Shown here one piece after another: positions 13,561-20,885 of a DNA stretch of 20,885 bases. Both the position numbers and the translations under genes were made by a program. Numbering within the stretch: the stretch's first letter is position 1; every line of letters starts with the position of its first letter. The notes beneath the pieces are model-generated. The model saw nothing but the letters and a program-made list of their open reading frames with translations, did no database searches and was not told the DNA's origin. The stretch comes from CAYRSA01 sp964494845 (GTDB lineage Bacteria > Patescibacteriota > Saccharimonadia > Saccharimonadales > JAGQNJ01). Location of the stretch: the NCBI GenBank assembly GCA_964494845.1, contig CAZBSC010000014.1:1-20885 (forward strand). Reading direction: 5' to 3'.

Positions 13561-15503
13561 TTACCAGCCGCCACCGCCACCGCCACCGCCACCGCCACCA
13601 GAGAAACCGCCACCACCAGAGAAACCACTAGATCCCGAGCTACTTGGCGGAGCAAACTGAGTAGTGCTGGCTGNNNNNNNNNNNNNNNNNNNNNNNNNNN
13701 NNNNNNNNNNNNNNNNNNNNNNNNNNNNNNNNNNNNNNNNNNNNNNNNNNNNNNNNNNNNNNNNNNNNNNNNNGAGAAACCACTAGATCCCGAGCTACTT
13801 GGCGGAGCAAACTGAGTAGTGCTGGCTGCGTTGAAGCTACCCAATGAATTTGCTAAATAAACAGTGTTAAATGTACTCCAGTTTCCTTGATACCATTCTG
13901 GTGGCTTGTCATAAATGTCCTTGAACTCTGCCGCCCAACTTTTTTCTATACCGAATAACATTGCATATGGTAGAAGCTTTTCAAAGAGTTTGATTTTTGC
14001 ATTTTTACCGTTACCAATGCGTTCTGCTCCTTTGACGCTCTGTAAAAATTTGATCCGATCTGCTTCTGCCATTTTCATGTAGTCACGGATTCCAAAAAGA
14101 TAGTCTCGTGTTTCTACTCCTAATGGTGTTCTCGCTGGCATTTTGCTAGCACCTATAAAAATGATGGCTGAAGAAATCAATAGACCAACGCCGAGAAGTG
14201 TCCCTAGCCCAGTGAACAACAGTCCAAAACCAAGTGCCACGAAAACAACACCTACTGCCGTAAAAGACTTTCCGGCTATGCTTGGGTCCACTGCAAAATA
14301 TCCTTTTTCTGCAGCTGATTTTGTCTGCATTTTTGCTAATGCCTGGACGTGAGTGTAAATATTTTTTGCCAAGTCTGCTAACTTTGCCTTGGATCCTACT
14401 ACAGCATTTGGGCCAAAAAATATCTCTACGACTTTTTTCTGCTCGGGCGTCAAGTCATCAGCAGCTTTTATTAGTTCCAGTTCGTACTCGGTTTTATCCT
14501 TCAGTATTTTCTTTTTGACTGACTCGCTTATTACTAAATAACCCGTTACGGCTAATTCTACAACCGTAGCGCTAACGGCTTTTGTATTCATATGCTCGTT
14601 AATGATTACGTCTGCTAGTGTTGTATGCATACCTTTCGGGGGCGAATATTGTGGGATTATTATGCCCTTGCCTTTAGGGTCTCGCCCCCTTTTGCGCCAT
14701 TTTAATGTCACAACTATCAGAGTAATTATCGGCGGTAAAATCACACCTGATACCGCAACAAAAACCAACAGTATTGCAACAAGCGCTGCGGCCCTGTCCG
14801 GCTCAAATACCCCTTTGTTGAATCCTATTACAAAACTCAAATTTTCGTATGGTTTTAGATTTTTTGCATCAAATACATATACTGTATTCTCATACTGCAC
14901 CACATCTTGCTTGGAAATTGTGCAATTCTTGTCTTTGCTACCGTATATCCCGGTAAAACATATTGGATCTTTATTTATACTATTCAAAATTGATTCAGGG
15001 ACGTGAAGCCTCGCAGTCACCACCCCGAAGGTTTGTCCCCACTGATCACCATTTACATCCCAGTACAGTTCATCGTGATCATCATAAAACGCAACTACAT
15101 TCTTGACGCTGTAGCTAATGTTGTATTCGGTCTCTCCATGAACATAGCTACTGGCGCTACCGATTTTTAATACTTTGTTGCCACCGCTATCACTAGTGCT
15201 AAACTCGTACGGTTTTTTATTCCCATCAGTCACGCTTTCTATTTGCAAACCAAGGCTGTGTTTCTTGTAGGTTTTTGGTATTGCACGCAGAATCCCATGA
15301 TTTTGATTGTAGCTAGGAAAAACGGCGACAATCTTTTCTGTCACCCTCATGGTACTGACATTTTTGTCTGTCTTGTCTAAATAGTAATCCGCCTCAAAAG
15401 ATTTAATCGAGAAGTTATTTGTACTTTGTGCATATACTCTGTTCTGGAAAATAAAAGACACTGCCAGCACCGCAAATGTAGCCAAAATAAAAAGTCTCTT
15501 CAT
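13561..15503 (-). CDS. DUF2207 family membrane protein (interrupted by an assembly gap)
   Basis: Signal peptide (about 1-25, ending VYAQS), exported DUF2207 beta domain (about 30-235), TM (about 243-268), then a cytoplasmic segment with TTLADVIINEHMNTKAVSATVVELA and a helical region, two further helices (about 415-455), and the typical WAAEFKDIYDKPPEWYQGNW near the end. The function of this family is unknown. As deposited, 100 N (13674-13773) plus a duplicated 55 bp shift the frame by 2, and a naive translation runs on to 13470 with an unrelated tail. Removing the N run and one 55-bp copy gives 1788 nt (595 residues) ending in poly-Gly-Trp at the TAA 13563-13561, exactly the family's C-terminus. 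The start has a TACAAT -10 (15516-15511) one nt from leaderless position, 15 nt after the surface-protein stop. Confidence 0.85.
13564..13618 (-). repeat. GGC/GGT poly-glycine tract in the DUF2207 C-terminus
   Basis: Alternating GGT and GGC codons on the minus strand encode ten consecutive Gly before the final Trp, with a shorter GGGG block just upstream. Low complexity here probably caused the assembly break. Confidence 0.85.
13619..13673. repeat. 55-bp copy left of the gap
   Basis: Identical over all 55 bp to 13774-13828, both copies abutting the N run. Best read as the same genomic sequence present at two contig ends. Confidence 0.9.
13674..13773. other. assembly gap of exactly 100 N
   Basis: A placeholder-length scaffold gap inside the DUF2207 gene. 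Because the flanks overlap by 55 bp, the true gap length is probably -55 (no missing sequence). Confidence 0.97.
13774..13828. repeat. 55-bp copy right of the gap
   Basis: Second copy of the 13619-13673 sequence; see that entry. Confidence 0.9.
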
Positions 15504-15510
15504 ACAACTT

Positions 15511-15516
15511 ATTGTA
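15511..15516 (-). promoter_or_regulatory. -10 box of the DUF2207 gene
   Basis: TACAAT on the minus strand ends 7 nt before the ATG at 15503 and lies in the 15-nt gap after the surface-protein stop. The -35 is weak. The predicted leader is about 1 nt. Confidence 0.4.
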
Positions 15517-15518
15517 CT

Positions 15519-18500
15519 TTACTTATTACGGGAAATACCACGTTTTCTTGCGATATATATCGAACGTGTCGAAAACAATATAATGAAAACTCCGCCCAAT
15601 ATAGCCGGCAAAGTACTACTCCCAGTATTAGCTAACACCTTAGAAATAACATCAGAGGCGGCCTCTGATATACTGTCGACTACAGAATCGCTAACTTCAA
15701 TCCCAAAACCATTGTCATCCACAATTATGTCATCCGCAGCAGTATCGTCGCCCAGCGAGCCGTCGGTAAGCGAAAAACTAGTCGTAACGACGGTAGCCCC
15801 ATTGACATTTGCGGTTCCGTAAGTAAACCCAGAGTCGTACCAAGCATTACTAGAACTATCCCCAGGAACAGTTGGTCCAAACTTGCGGTGGGTAAAATCT
15901 GACAAGTCTGTGTGCCCATGGTAGTAAATCGTACCATCAACCGAATCTGCGCACGGGATCGTGAAACTGTTTAGTCCCATAGGGTAATCGTAACCCTCTT
16001 CTTGCTCTGCCTGGTCAGCCTCAGTCGATGCGGAGAAATCGTCGATTGTATTACAAGTACCGTCTGGGTCTAGAGCAAGTGTCAGATAATTATCGCCTGT
16101 GTTATCAAGAATGGTTGCTACATTTGATTGTTCGCTATCTAGCGTCCCATCATCATTGCCGTCACCGCCATTTGGACCAGCATTTTCGATTGCATCATTA
16201 ACACCATCATTATCATTATCTAGTGGCTGGATTATCGACTGGTCATTTAAGAATGCACTAAATTCACTAGTCGCACCAAAACCATCGGTGCTTCCATCAA
16301 TCTCCGTTACAGTAGCCGAAATATCATAATCCCCAGTAGTGATGACGCCGGGGTCCAAAGTTATCGTTTCTGAATGATTTGAAACATCTCCTGATACTAC
16401 TGTCGACCCAAGATATATCTGTCCCTCGCCATTACCAGATGAATCTCCAGTATCATTAGCGAAAAACTCAACTCTATACCCAGTGACCCCGGCATTCGTG
16501 TCAGGAATATCTAGATCAAAGTTAACGTCTAGTGAACCAGTACTGGCAGAAGAACTATTAAGTACTGGGAAGTTGAGATAGTCATTCGGGCCATTGTCAC
16601 TATCACCTGCGTCATTAGGAAATGGTATAGGTGTGTCAGGGGCAAAATTACCATCAGTATCTGCCATCAGCCTAATCCCGGTCGAGGTGCTTTCGAATAC
16701 TTGGTTGCCTAAGATTGATATATTTGAAGTGTAAAGGCCAAAAGTAGCAAAACCATTTGCAGCTATTCCGCTCATCCCACTACTTACAATTTTATTGCCC
16801 TCACCGCTACCCGTACCGCCAATAAGTCCATTAGAATAATCACCAATCACAAATATCCCAAACCCACCGTTACCAAACCCGCCACCAATCGTACCGTTAA
16901 TATTTGTGCCGACATAATTTCCCTGAACAACTCCGCCACTTCTACCTGATCCAAAACTGAGAAGAACTATCCCAGATCCGGCAAAGTTTCCACCAACTAC
17001 TGTACCGGCAACTACATTGCGCTCGGTGGCTGAATCTCCACCTATAATTACATTATCGCCACCAGATTTAATACCGACACTAGTATTACCGATTGCACTC
17101 AGGCCATCAGCGCTCGTACCTACCAAGTTTCCGATTACTGTTGTGTCATCACCATCAACCGAAATCCCACCAGCACCGTTGTCCGATACGACATTCTCTG
17201 CACCACTAGCCGTACCGCCAACTATAGTATCGATACCAGCTGTGCTAACACCAAAATTTGTATTCCCGATACCGCTACTGCCGTTAGCGCTAAGTCCAAT
17301 ATAATTACCCTGAACCAAAGCAGTAGTTGCGCCTGACGCTAGTTCTATTCCCTCTTGATTCCCAGAGATAACATTACGCGCCCCACTTGACGTACCTCCA
17401 ATAATAATATCGGAAGTGCCGGCATTAATCCCATCGCCTGTATTCCCTAAGTCTGTTGTCCCGGTGGCGTCAACACCAATATAGTTGCCTCGGATTCTAG
17501 TATCGCCGGTGCCAGTAGCCAAATATATACCAGTACTATTATTGCCAGATATAATATTACGCTCGCCACTAGTTAGCCCGCCGATATTGGAAACGCTAGA
17601 AGTAGCGTCTGCAGTAATCCCGCTGGCACCATTGCCCAAATCAGCCTCACCGTCCACATCTACACCGATATAATTACCAATAATGTCACCGACACTACTC
17701 TCCGAGATGGCGATACCTTGGTCATCATTGCCAGATATAATGTTGCGCTCATGTGTACTTTCGCCGCCAATAACCATATTCGCTCCTGCTTGGTATAAAT
17801 TAATCCCGCTATGGTTATTTGGAATTGCAGTATCACCTGTTGCGTCAGTGCCAATACAATTTCCACTAATTGTTACCGTGCCTGTATCTGCATAAGAACT
17901 TATCCCGCCGTACCCTTCATTACCGGAGATCAGGTTGCGATCGGCTGCTGTAGTCCCTCCGATCAATGTATCACCAGAGCTAGATATTGCTACACCAGCA
18001 TCGCCATTACCCAAGTCAACTAGGCCTGCGTCGTCAAGGCCAAGAATATTCCCTGCAACCACTGCCCCATCCACGACCCCAATATTAACTCCACTTTGTT
18101 CAAATCTATTAATTGCAAGCCCTCTAATGGTCACATTATTTGCCGAAACTACCAGTCCAGATGTTGCCCCGGCATTTTGGCCATCAATTTCGATTAAGAT
18201 TGTACCGGCAAAGCACTCGCTATAGTCACCAGAATTCTCGACAGCGCCTGTCTGACTATAACCATTGATCGTTGTATTCTCCGCAGTTAAAGCAGGAAGT
18301 GCCGAAGCTGGTTGGATTGTGTGTACCCCACCACCGGCGATGTCAAATTCTATGGTATCCTCGGCGGCACCAGCAATACACTCACCATCACTAACGCCTG
18401 ATTCAGTATCATCATTGGCGGATGTTATCGCCTCACGTAAGGTACACTCGCCGTCATCAGCGGTATCATCAGCTGTAGAGTTTACAGTAATAGTTGCTGA

Positions 18501-20621
18501 CCCGTCAGAATATGGGTCACTATACTCACTGGTCGACCCAAATCCGCTGGATAACCCACCGTCAATCTCAGTTGCAGTCATTCTCACTGCAGAATAACCA
18601 TCTCCAGTTATTGTGTTGCTGAAACTTTCTGACCCAGACCCGGTATGTGTAATGTTTTGAGTGTCAATTAATGTTTTACCATTATCACTAAACGTTTCAA
18701 TTCTATACTCACCAGCCGGTACATCTAAAGTGTATTCAACATCGGTATTGCCAGCAGATTCTACATAAGTCGACCATTCTGGCTTATTCAATAAATCATT
18801 ACCGCCTGTGTCCACATCGCCAGCATCATTTGGGTCCCTTATCCCATTGCCCTCAAGGTCAATTTGGGTGTTGTCGTTACGATAAAGACTATTGCCAATT
18901 ATTGCGTTGTTCGTGGCTGTTGAGTTGACTACAGCAACACCGCCTCCGTTATTTTTAATCAAATTTGCCTGCCCACTAGCAGTACCGCCAATTAGAGTTG
19001 ACTGTACATGGTCATTGGCATATACACCCTCCCATGCATTACCTAAATCTGTTGTGCCGTCTGCCCCTGTCCCAATATAGTTTCCGCTAATCACGTTATT
19101 CAGGGCATTGGCAGTACTATACATACCAATCCCATGATAATCATTGTCTGAGATAATATTGCGTTCCGCTGCTGTTGAACCACCAATCAAGTTGCTATCA
19201 GAACTATTTGTGATATTTATTCCACTATTTGAATTACCTAGGCCAATATTGCCCGAAACATCGGTACCTATATAATTGCCCTTAATATTGTTACTGTCGG
19301 CGAAATCACCATAGAACCAAATACCATCAGCCTCATTACCGGAGATCACGTTACAAGCTCCCGTGCAATTACCGCCAACCGTCACACCAATAGTACCGCC
19401 AACAGTATTAGATGGCGAATTATCGAGTACAATACCATAAGTACCATTGCCGACATCCGCAGTCCCAATTTTATTTGTACCGATATAATTACCCTCAACT
19501 GTATTTGAGTCTACTGTTGGACCTGATATAAATACTCCCGCTTCGGTATTACCAGAGATTATATTGCGTGCACTTGAGGAAGTTCCACCAATTACATTAC
19601 TGTCCGAACCGCCGTCGATCAATACTCCGCTAGATCCATTAGGTATTGCGGTAGAGCCATCACTGCCAACACCAACATAATTACCTTGAATAACATTTGA
19701 CCCACCAGAGTTAGAAGTAAACATTATTCCAACGCCACCATTACCTGATATTACGTTGCCCTCACCAACCCCATCACCCCCGACTGTGTTACCACCAGGG
19801 CCTTCCATTGACGCAACACCTGTTTGCGCATTACCTATATCGGTTACACCATCTGCGCCAACACCTATATAGTTACCCTGCACAAAATTTCCAGTGGTCT
19901 GAGCAGAACCATAAAAGAGTACTCCGGTATTTCCATTACCCGATATTACATTTCGTTTAGCTGCCGTTGCACCACCGATCATATTGCCGGTAGAATTTCC
20001 GCCTATACGAACACCGTGAGAGTTGCCCCCATCAGCAACAGTACCTGTTGAGCTGGTACCGATATAATTACCTTCTAAAGACACATTATCAACGTCAGTT
20101 AAGTAGAATGTTTCATAAGGGATGTCATTGACAATCAATCCTTTTATAACCGTACCGTCGGCTTGGCTACCATTAATATCTATACCATATATCCCAGACT
20201 CTCCAGCAGCATCAATCTCGACAGTTAATGTTCCGTTCATAGGGTCAGGAAAATCAGCCGTATTAACAACAGCGTCAGTCTGGGTATATCCATCAATTGT
20301 CACCGTCCTGGTAATTGATGGTAGACCAGATGTTATATGGATTGTCTTAAGGCCAGTACCCGAGATGTCAAATTCTATTAAATCGCCAGCTCCACTACCT
20401 GCCGCACATTCGCCAACAGCAGCCCCCGAAGCCGTGTCTGTATTAGAGGCAATAATTGCCTCGCGCAAAGTACAAGCACCATCGTTCGCCTGATTATCAG
20501 CTGTGGAGTTAACAGTAATTGTAGCTGCGGCATTTACCTTTGAAAGTGACGTCACGAAAAAAGCCAATAATATTGCAGCTACAACCAAATATTTTTTTTG
20601 ATTTATTATAAACAGTCTCAT
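15519..20621 (-). CDS. giant CSLREA / parallel beta-helix surface protein with LANTG anchor
   Basis: 1700 residues from the ATG at 20621; an in-frame TTG at 20642 overlaps the -10 box and is rejected. Signal peptide about 1-32. Module A: CSLREA-type motif (CTLREA, 50-55), about six beta-helix units with GNYIG and GG..ARN.ISGN consensus, then a beta-sandwich (about 610-705). Module B repeats this order with CTLREA at 726-731, about seven units and a sandwich to about 1460. Then an acidic DNDNDG calcium-type repeat (from 1468), a domain resembling choice-of-anchor U (about 1500-1640) and a sorting-like tail: LANTG (1663-1667), hydrophobic helix, RKRG-rich end. LAxTG is the class E sortase motif. 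The protein is therefore probably secreted and wall- or membrane-anchored. An adhesin or polysaccharide-binding role is inference; no catalytic residues were identified. A weak AGAGG precedes the ATG. Confidence 0.9.
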   Translation of the reverse strand: MRLFIINQKKYLVVAAILLAFFVTSLSKVNAAATITVNSTADNQANDGACTLREAIIASNTDTASGAAVGECAAGSGAGDLIEFDISGTGLKTIHITSGLPSITRTVTIDGYTQTDAVVNTADFPDPMNGTLTVEIDAAGESGIYGIDINGSQADGTVIKGLIVNDIPYETFYLTDVDNVSLEGNYIGTSSTGTVADGGNSHGVRIGGNSTGNMIGGATAAKRNVISGNGNTGVLFYGSAQTTGNFVQGNYIGVGADGVTDIGNAQTGVASMEGPGGNTVGGDGVGEGNVISGNGGVGIMFTSNSGGSNVIQGNYVGVGSDGSTAIPNGSSGVLIDGGSDSNVIGGTSSSARNIISGNTEAGVFISGPTVDSNTVEGNYIGTNKIGTADVGNGTYGIVLDNSPSNTVGGTIGVTVGGNCTGACNVISGNEADGIWFYGDFADSNNIKGNYIGTDVSGNIGLGNSNSGINITNSSDSNLIGGSTAAERNIISDNDYHGIGMYSTANALNNVISGNYIGTGADGTTDLGNAWEGVYANDHVQSTLIGGTASGQANLIKNNGGGVAVVNSTATNNAIIGNSLYRNDNTQIDLEGNGIRDPNDAGDVDTGGNDLLNKPEWSTYVESAGNTDVEYTLDVPAGEYRIETFSDNGKTLIDTQNITHTGSGSESFSNTITGDGYSAVRMTATEIDGGLSSGFGSTSEYSDPYSDGSATITVNSTADDTADDGECTLREAITSANDDTESGVSDGECIAGAAEDTIEFDIAGGGVHTIQPASALPALTAENTTINGYSQTGAVENSGDYSECFAGTILIEIDGQNAGATSGLVVSANNVTIRGLAINRFEQSGVNIGVVDGAVVAGNILGLDDAGLVDLGNGDAGVAISSSGDTLIGGTTAADRNLISGNEGYGGISSYADTGTVTISGNCIGTDATGDTAIPNNHSGINLYQAGANMVIGGESTHERNIISGNDDQGIAISESSVGDIIGNYIGVDVDGEADLGNGASGITADATSSVSNIGGLTSGERNIISGNNSTGIYLATGTGDTRIRGNYIGVDATGTTDLGNTGDGINAGTSDIIIGGTSSGARNVISGNQEGIELASGATTALVQGNYIGLSANGSSGIGNTNFGVSTAGIDTIVGGTASGAENVVSDNGAGGISVDGDDTTVIGNLVGTSADGLSAIGNTSVGIKSGGDNVIIGGDSATERNVVAGTVVGGNFAGSGIVLLSFGSGRSGGVVQGNYVGTNINGTIGGGFGNGGFGIFVIGDYSNGLIGGTGSGEGNKIVSSGMSGIAANGFATFGLYTSNISILGNQVFESTSTGIRLMADTDGNFAPDTPIPFPNDAGDSDNGPNDYLNFPVLNSSSASTGSLDVNFDLDIPDTNAGVTGYRVEFFANDTGDSSGNGEGQIYLGSTVVSGDVSNHSETITLDPGVITTGDYDISATVTEIDGSTDGFGATSEFSAFLNDQSIIQPLDNDNDGVNDAIENAGPNGGDGNDDGTLDSEQSNVATILDNTGDNYLTLALDPDGTCNTIDDFSASTEADQAEQEEGYDYPMGLNSFTIPCADSVDGTIYYHGHTDLSDFTHRKFGPTVPGDSSSNAWYDSGFTYGTANVNGATVVTTSFSLTDGSLGDDTAADDIIVDDNGFGIEVSDSVVDSISEAASDVISKVLANTGSSTLPAILGGVFIILFSTRSIYIARKRGISRNK
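15621..15635 (-). other. LANTG sorting-type motif codons
   Basis: TTA GCT AAT ACT GGG, followed by a hydrophobic stretch of about 17 residues and a Lys/Arg-rich end, the three-part layout of sortase substrates. Ala at position 2 is the class E (LAxTG) form rather than LPxTG. Confidence 0.65.
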
Positions 20622-20641
20622 AACCCTCTTATTACCTGTCA

Positions 20642-20670
20642 ATTATATGCGAATATCGCTTAAGGTTCAA
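20642..20670 (-). promoter_or_regulatory. near-consensus promoter of the surface-protein gene
   Basis: Minus strand TTGAAC (20670-20665), 17 nt, TATAAT (20647-20642). Transcription is predicted at about 20635, giving a leader of about 14 nt with AGAGG before the ATG at 20621. Confidence 0.7.
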
Positions 20671-20694
20671 TCTATTATTTGGAAAAAAGCTCAT

Positions 20695-20885
20695 TTAAAC
20701 ACCTACAAACTTTTTGATTAATATTGCAAACAAAGACAACATAGTTATGCCTGCAAATATCGCTGGTAAATAATGGCTAGTATTGGATTTCTGTCTAGTA
20801 TCACTGGGTTTAGCCTGCGAGTTATCGTTTAATCGCGAAACTTTATTTTCGTCCTTTTGGCTGTCGTTATCTTCTTTCGACTGCT
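20695..20885 (-). CDS. C-terminus of a membrane-anchored surface protein (runs off window)
   Basis: The last 62 codons of a gene entering from the right. The visible part is a highly charged, Ser/Asn/Lys/Asp-rich spacer of about 36 residues, then HYLPAIFAGITMLSLFAIL (a transmembrane helix) and a short basic end (IKKFVGV). The spacer-helix-basic end order and the LPAIxxG start of the helix match the end of the neighbouring giant surface protein (LPAILGG). Where that protein has LANTG, this one has KSNTS, so it may keep only a membrane anchor, or a decayed sorting signal. It lies 74 nt upstream of the giant protein's ATG on the same strand. Its family cannot be known from this fragment. Confidence 0.65.
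   Translation of the reverse strand, partial: QSKEDNDSQKDENKVSRLNDNSQAKPSDTRQKSNTSHYLPAIFAGITMLSLFAILIKKFVGV

Noticed and set aside
13564..13618. Short CCGCCA repeats as a microsatellite or phase-variation tract
   Set aside because: They encode the usual poly-Gly end of DUF2207 proteins and are in units of three, so length change would not shift frame. No evidence of phase variation is visible.
15583..20493. Many open frames of 60-123 codons on the plus strand opposite the surface protein
   Set aside because: They arise from the repetitive Gly/Asn/Thr-rich codons of the opposite strand. They are Pro/Ser/Ile-rich and lack promoters or Shine-Dalgarno sites.
15519..20621. Possible CRISPR or DNA tandem repeat array in the surface-protein gene
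   Set aside because: Repetition is at protein level (GNYIG and ISGN motifs at irregular spacing of about 50-60 residues). There are no identical DNA repeats with unique spacers.
20622..20642. TTG start at 20642 for the giant surface protein
   Set aside because: The TTG overlaps the TATAAT -10 box and precedes the expected transcript. The ATG at 20621 begins a proper signal peptide and has a weak AGAGG before it.
1..20885. Recoded TGA (Gly) as in Gracilibacteria or Absconditabacteria
   Set aside because: TGA terminates the Fur-family, ABC ATPase and K+ channel genes at family-typical lengths, and no gene needs TGA read-through.

Overview
The window looks like a chromosomal segment of a small-genome, Gram-positive-type uncultured bacterium. 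Candidatus Saccharibacteria (TM7/Patescibacteria) is the best guess. The grounds are the protein repertoire: a CSLREA/parallel beta-helix surface protein, a DUF2207 membrane protein ending in poly-Gly-Trp, several small single-pass exported proteins with unique soluble domains, a type II NADH dehydrogenase instead of complex I, and many genes with no leader. Genes are packed tightly and several convergent pairs abut or overlap at their stop codons. TGA is used as a normal stop (Fur-family gene, ABC ATPase, K+ channel), so recoded-TGA CPR lineages are excluded. The lineage call is inference from content, not from a marker gene.

Layout. 1-244 (-) is the N-terminus of a dihydroorotase-like amidohydrolase, divergent from 326-1666 (+), a GH63/mannosylglycerate-hydrolase-like glycosidase. 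1667-2640 (-) is a two-gene operon of a DUF4190/PsbP-like membrane protein and a zinc-ribbon protein, divergent from a SulP anion transporter (2745-4481, +). 4478-7015 (-) holds a membrane-anchored protein, an unrecognised soluble protein and an NDH-2-type oxidoreductase. 7087-7731 (+) is a possible papain-fold (NlpC/P60-like) protein. 7771-9651 (-) holds RmuC and a ZIP metal transporter, divergent from a Fur/Zur-family regulator (9735-10157, +). 10316-12018 (+) is an ABC-2 exporter pair. 12015-13166 (-) is a MauE/DoxX-like membrane protein with an exported Cys-pair protein. 13222-13548 (+) is a two-TM K+ channel. 13561-15503 (-) is DUF2207, broken by an assembly gap. 15519-20621 (-) is a 1700-residue CSLREA/beta-helix surface protein with a C-terminal LANTG sorting-type signal. 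20695 onward (-) is the C-terminal end of another membrane-anchored protein.

How the parts work together. The ZIP and Fur-family genes form an apparent metal-homeostasis unit. Their divergent promoters have identical hexamers (TTGCAA, 18-nt spacer, TATTAT) and share one palindromic -35 that lies within an inverted repeat, so one bound regulator could control both. About seven genes have a -10 box placed so that transcription would start at or within 3 nt of the start codon, with no Shine-Dalgarno. Genes with leaders, or downstream in operons, often carry clear GGAGG-type sites. This geometry moves two starts: 7087 rather than 7069, and 20621 rather than 20642.

Two points matter most to a reader. 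The 100-N gap inside the DUF2207 gene is flanked by an identical 55-bp sequence, which looks like an unmerged k-mer overlap. Removing it restores a canonical poly-Gly-Trp C-terminus. The large surface protein is built from two complete copies of a CSLREA + beta-helix + beta-sandwich module, followed by acidic calcium-type repeats, a choice-of-anchor-U-like domain and a class-E-sortase-like LANTG tail. I found no tRNA, rRNA, CRISPR array, insertion sequence or phage module.
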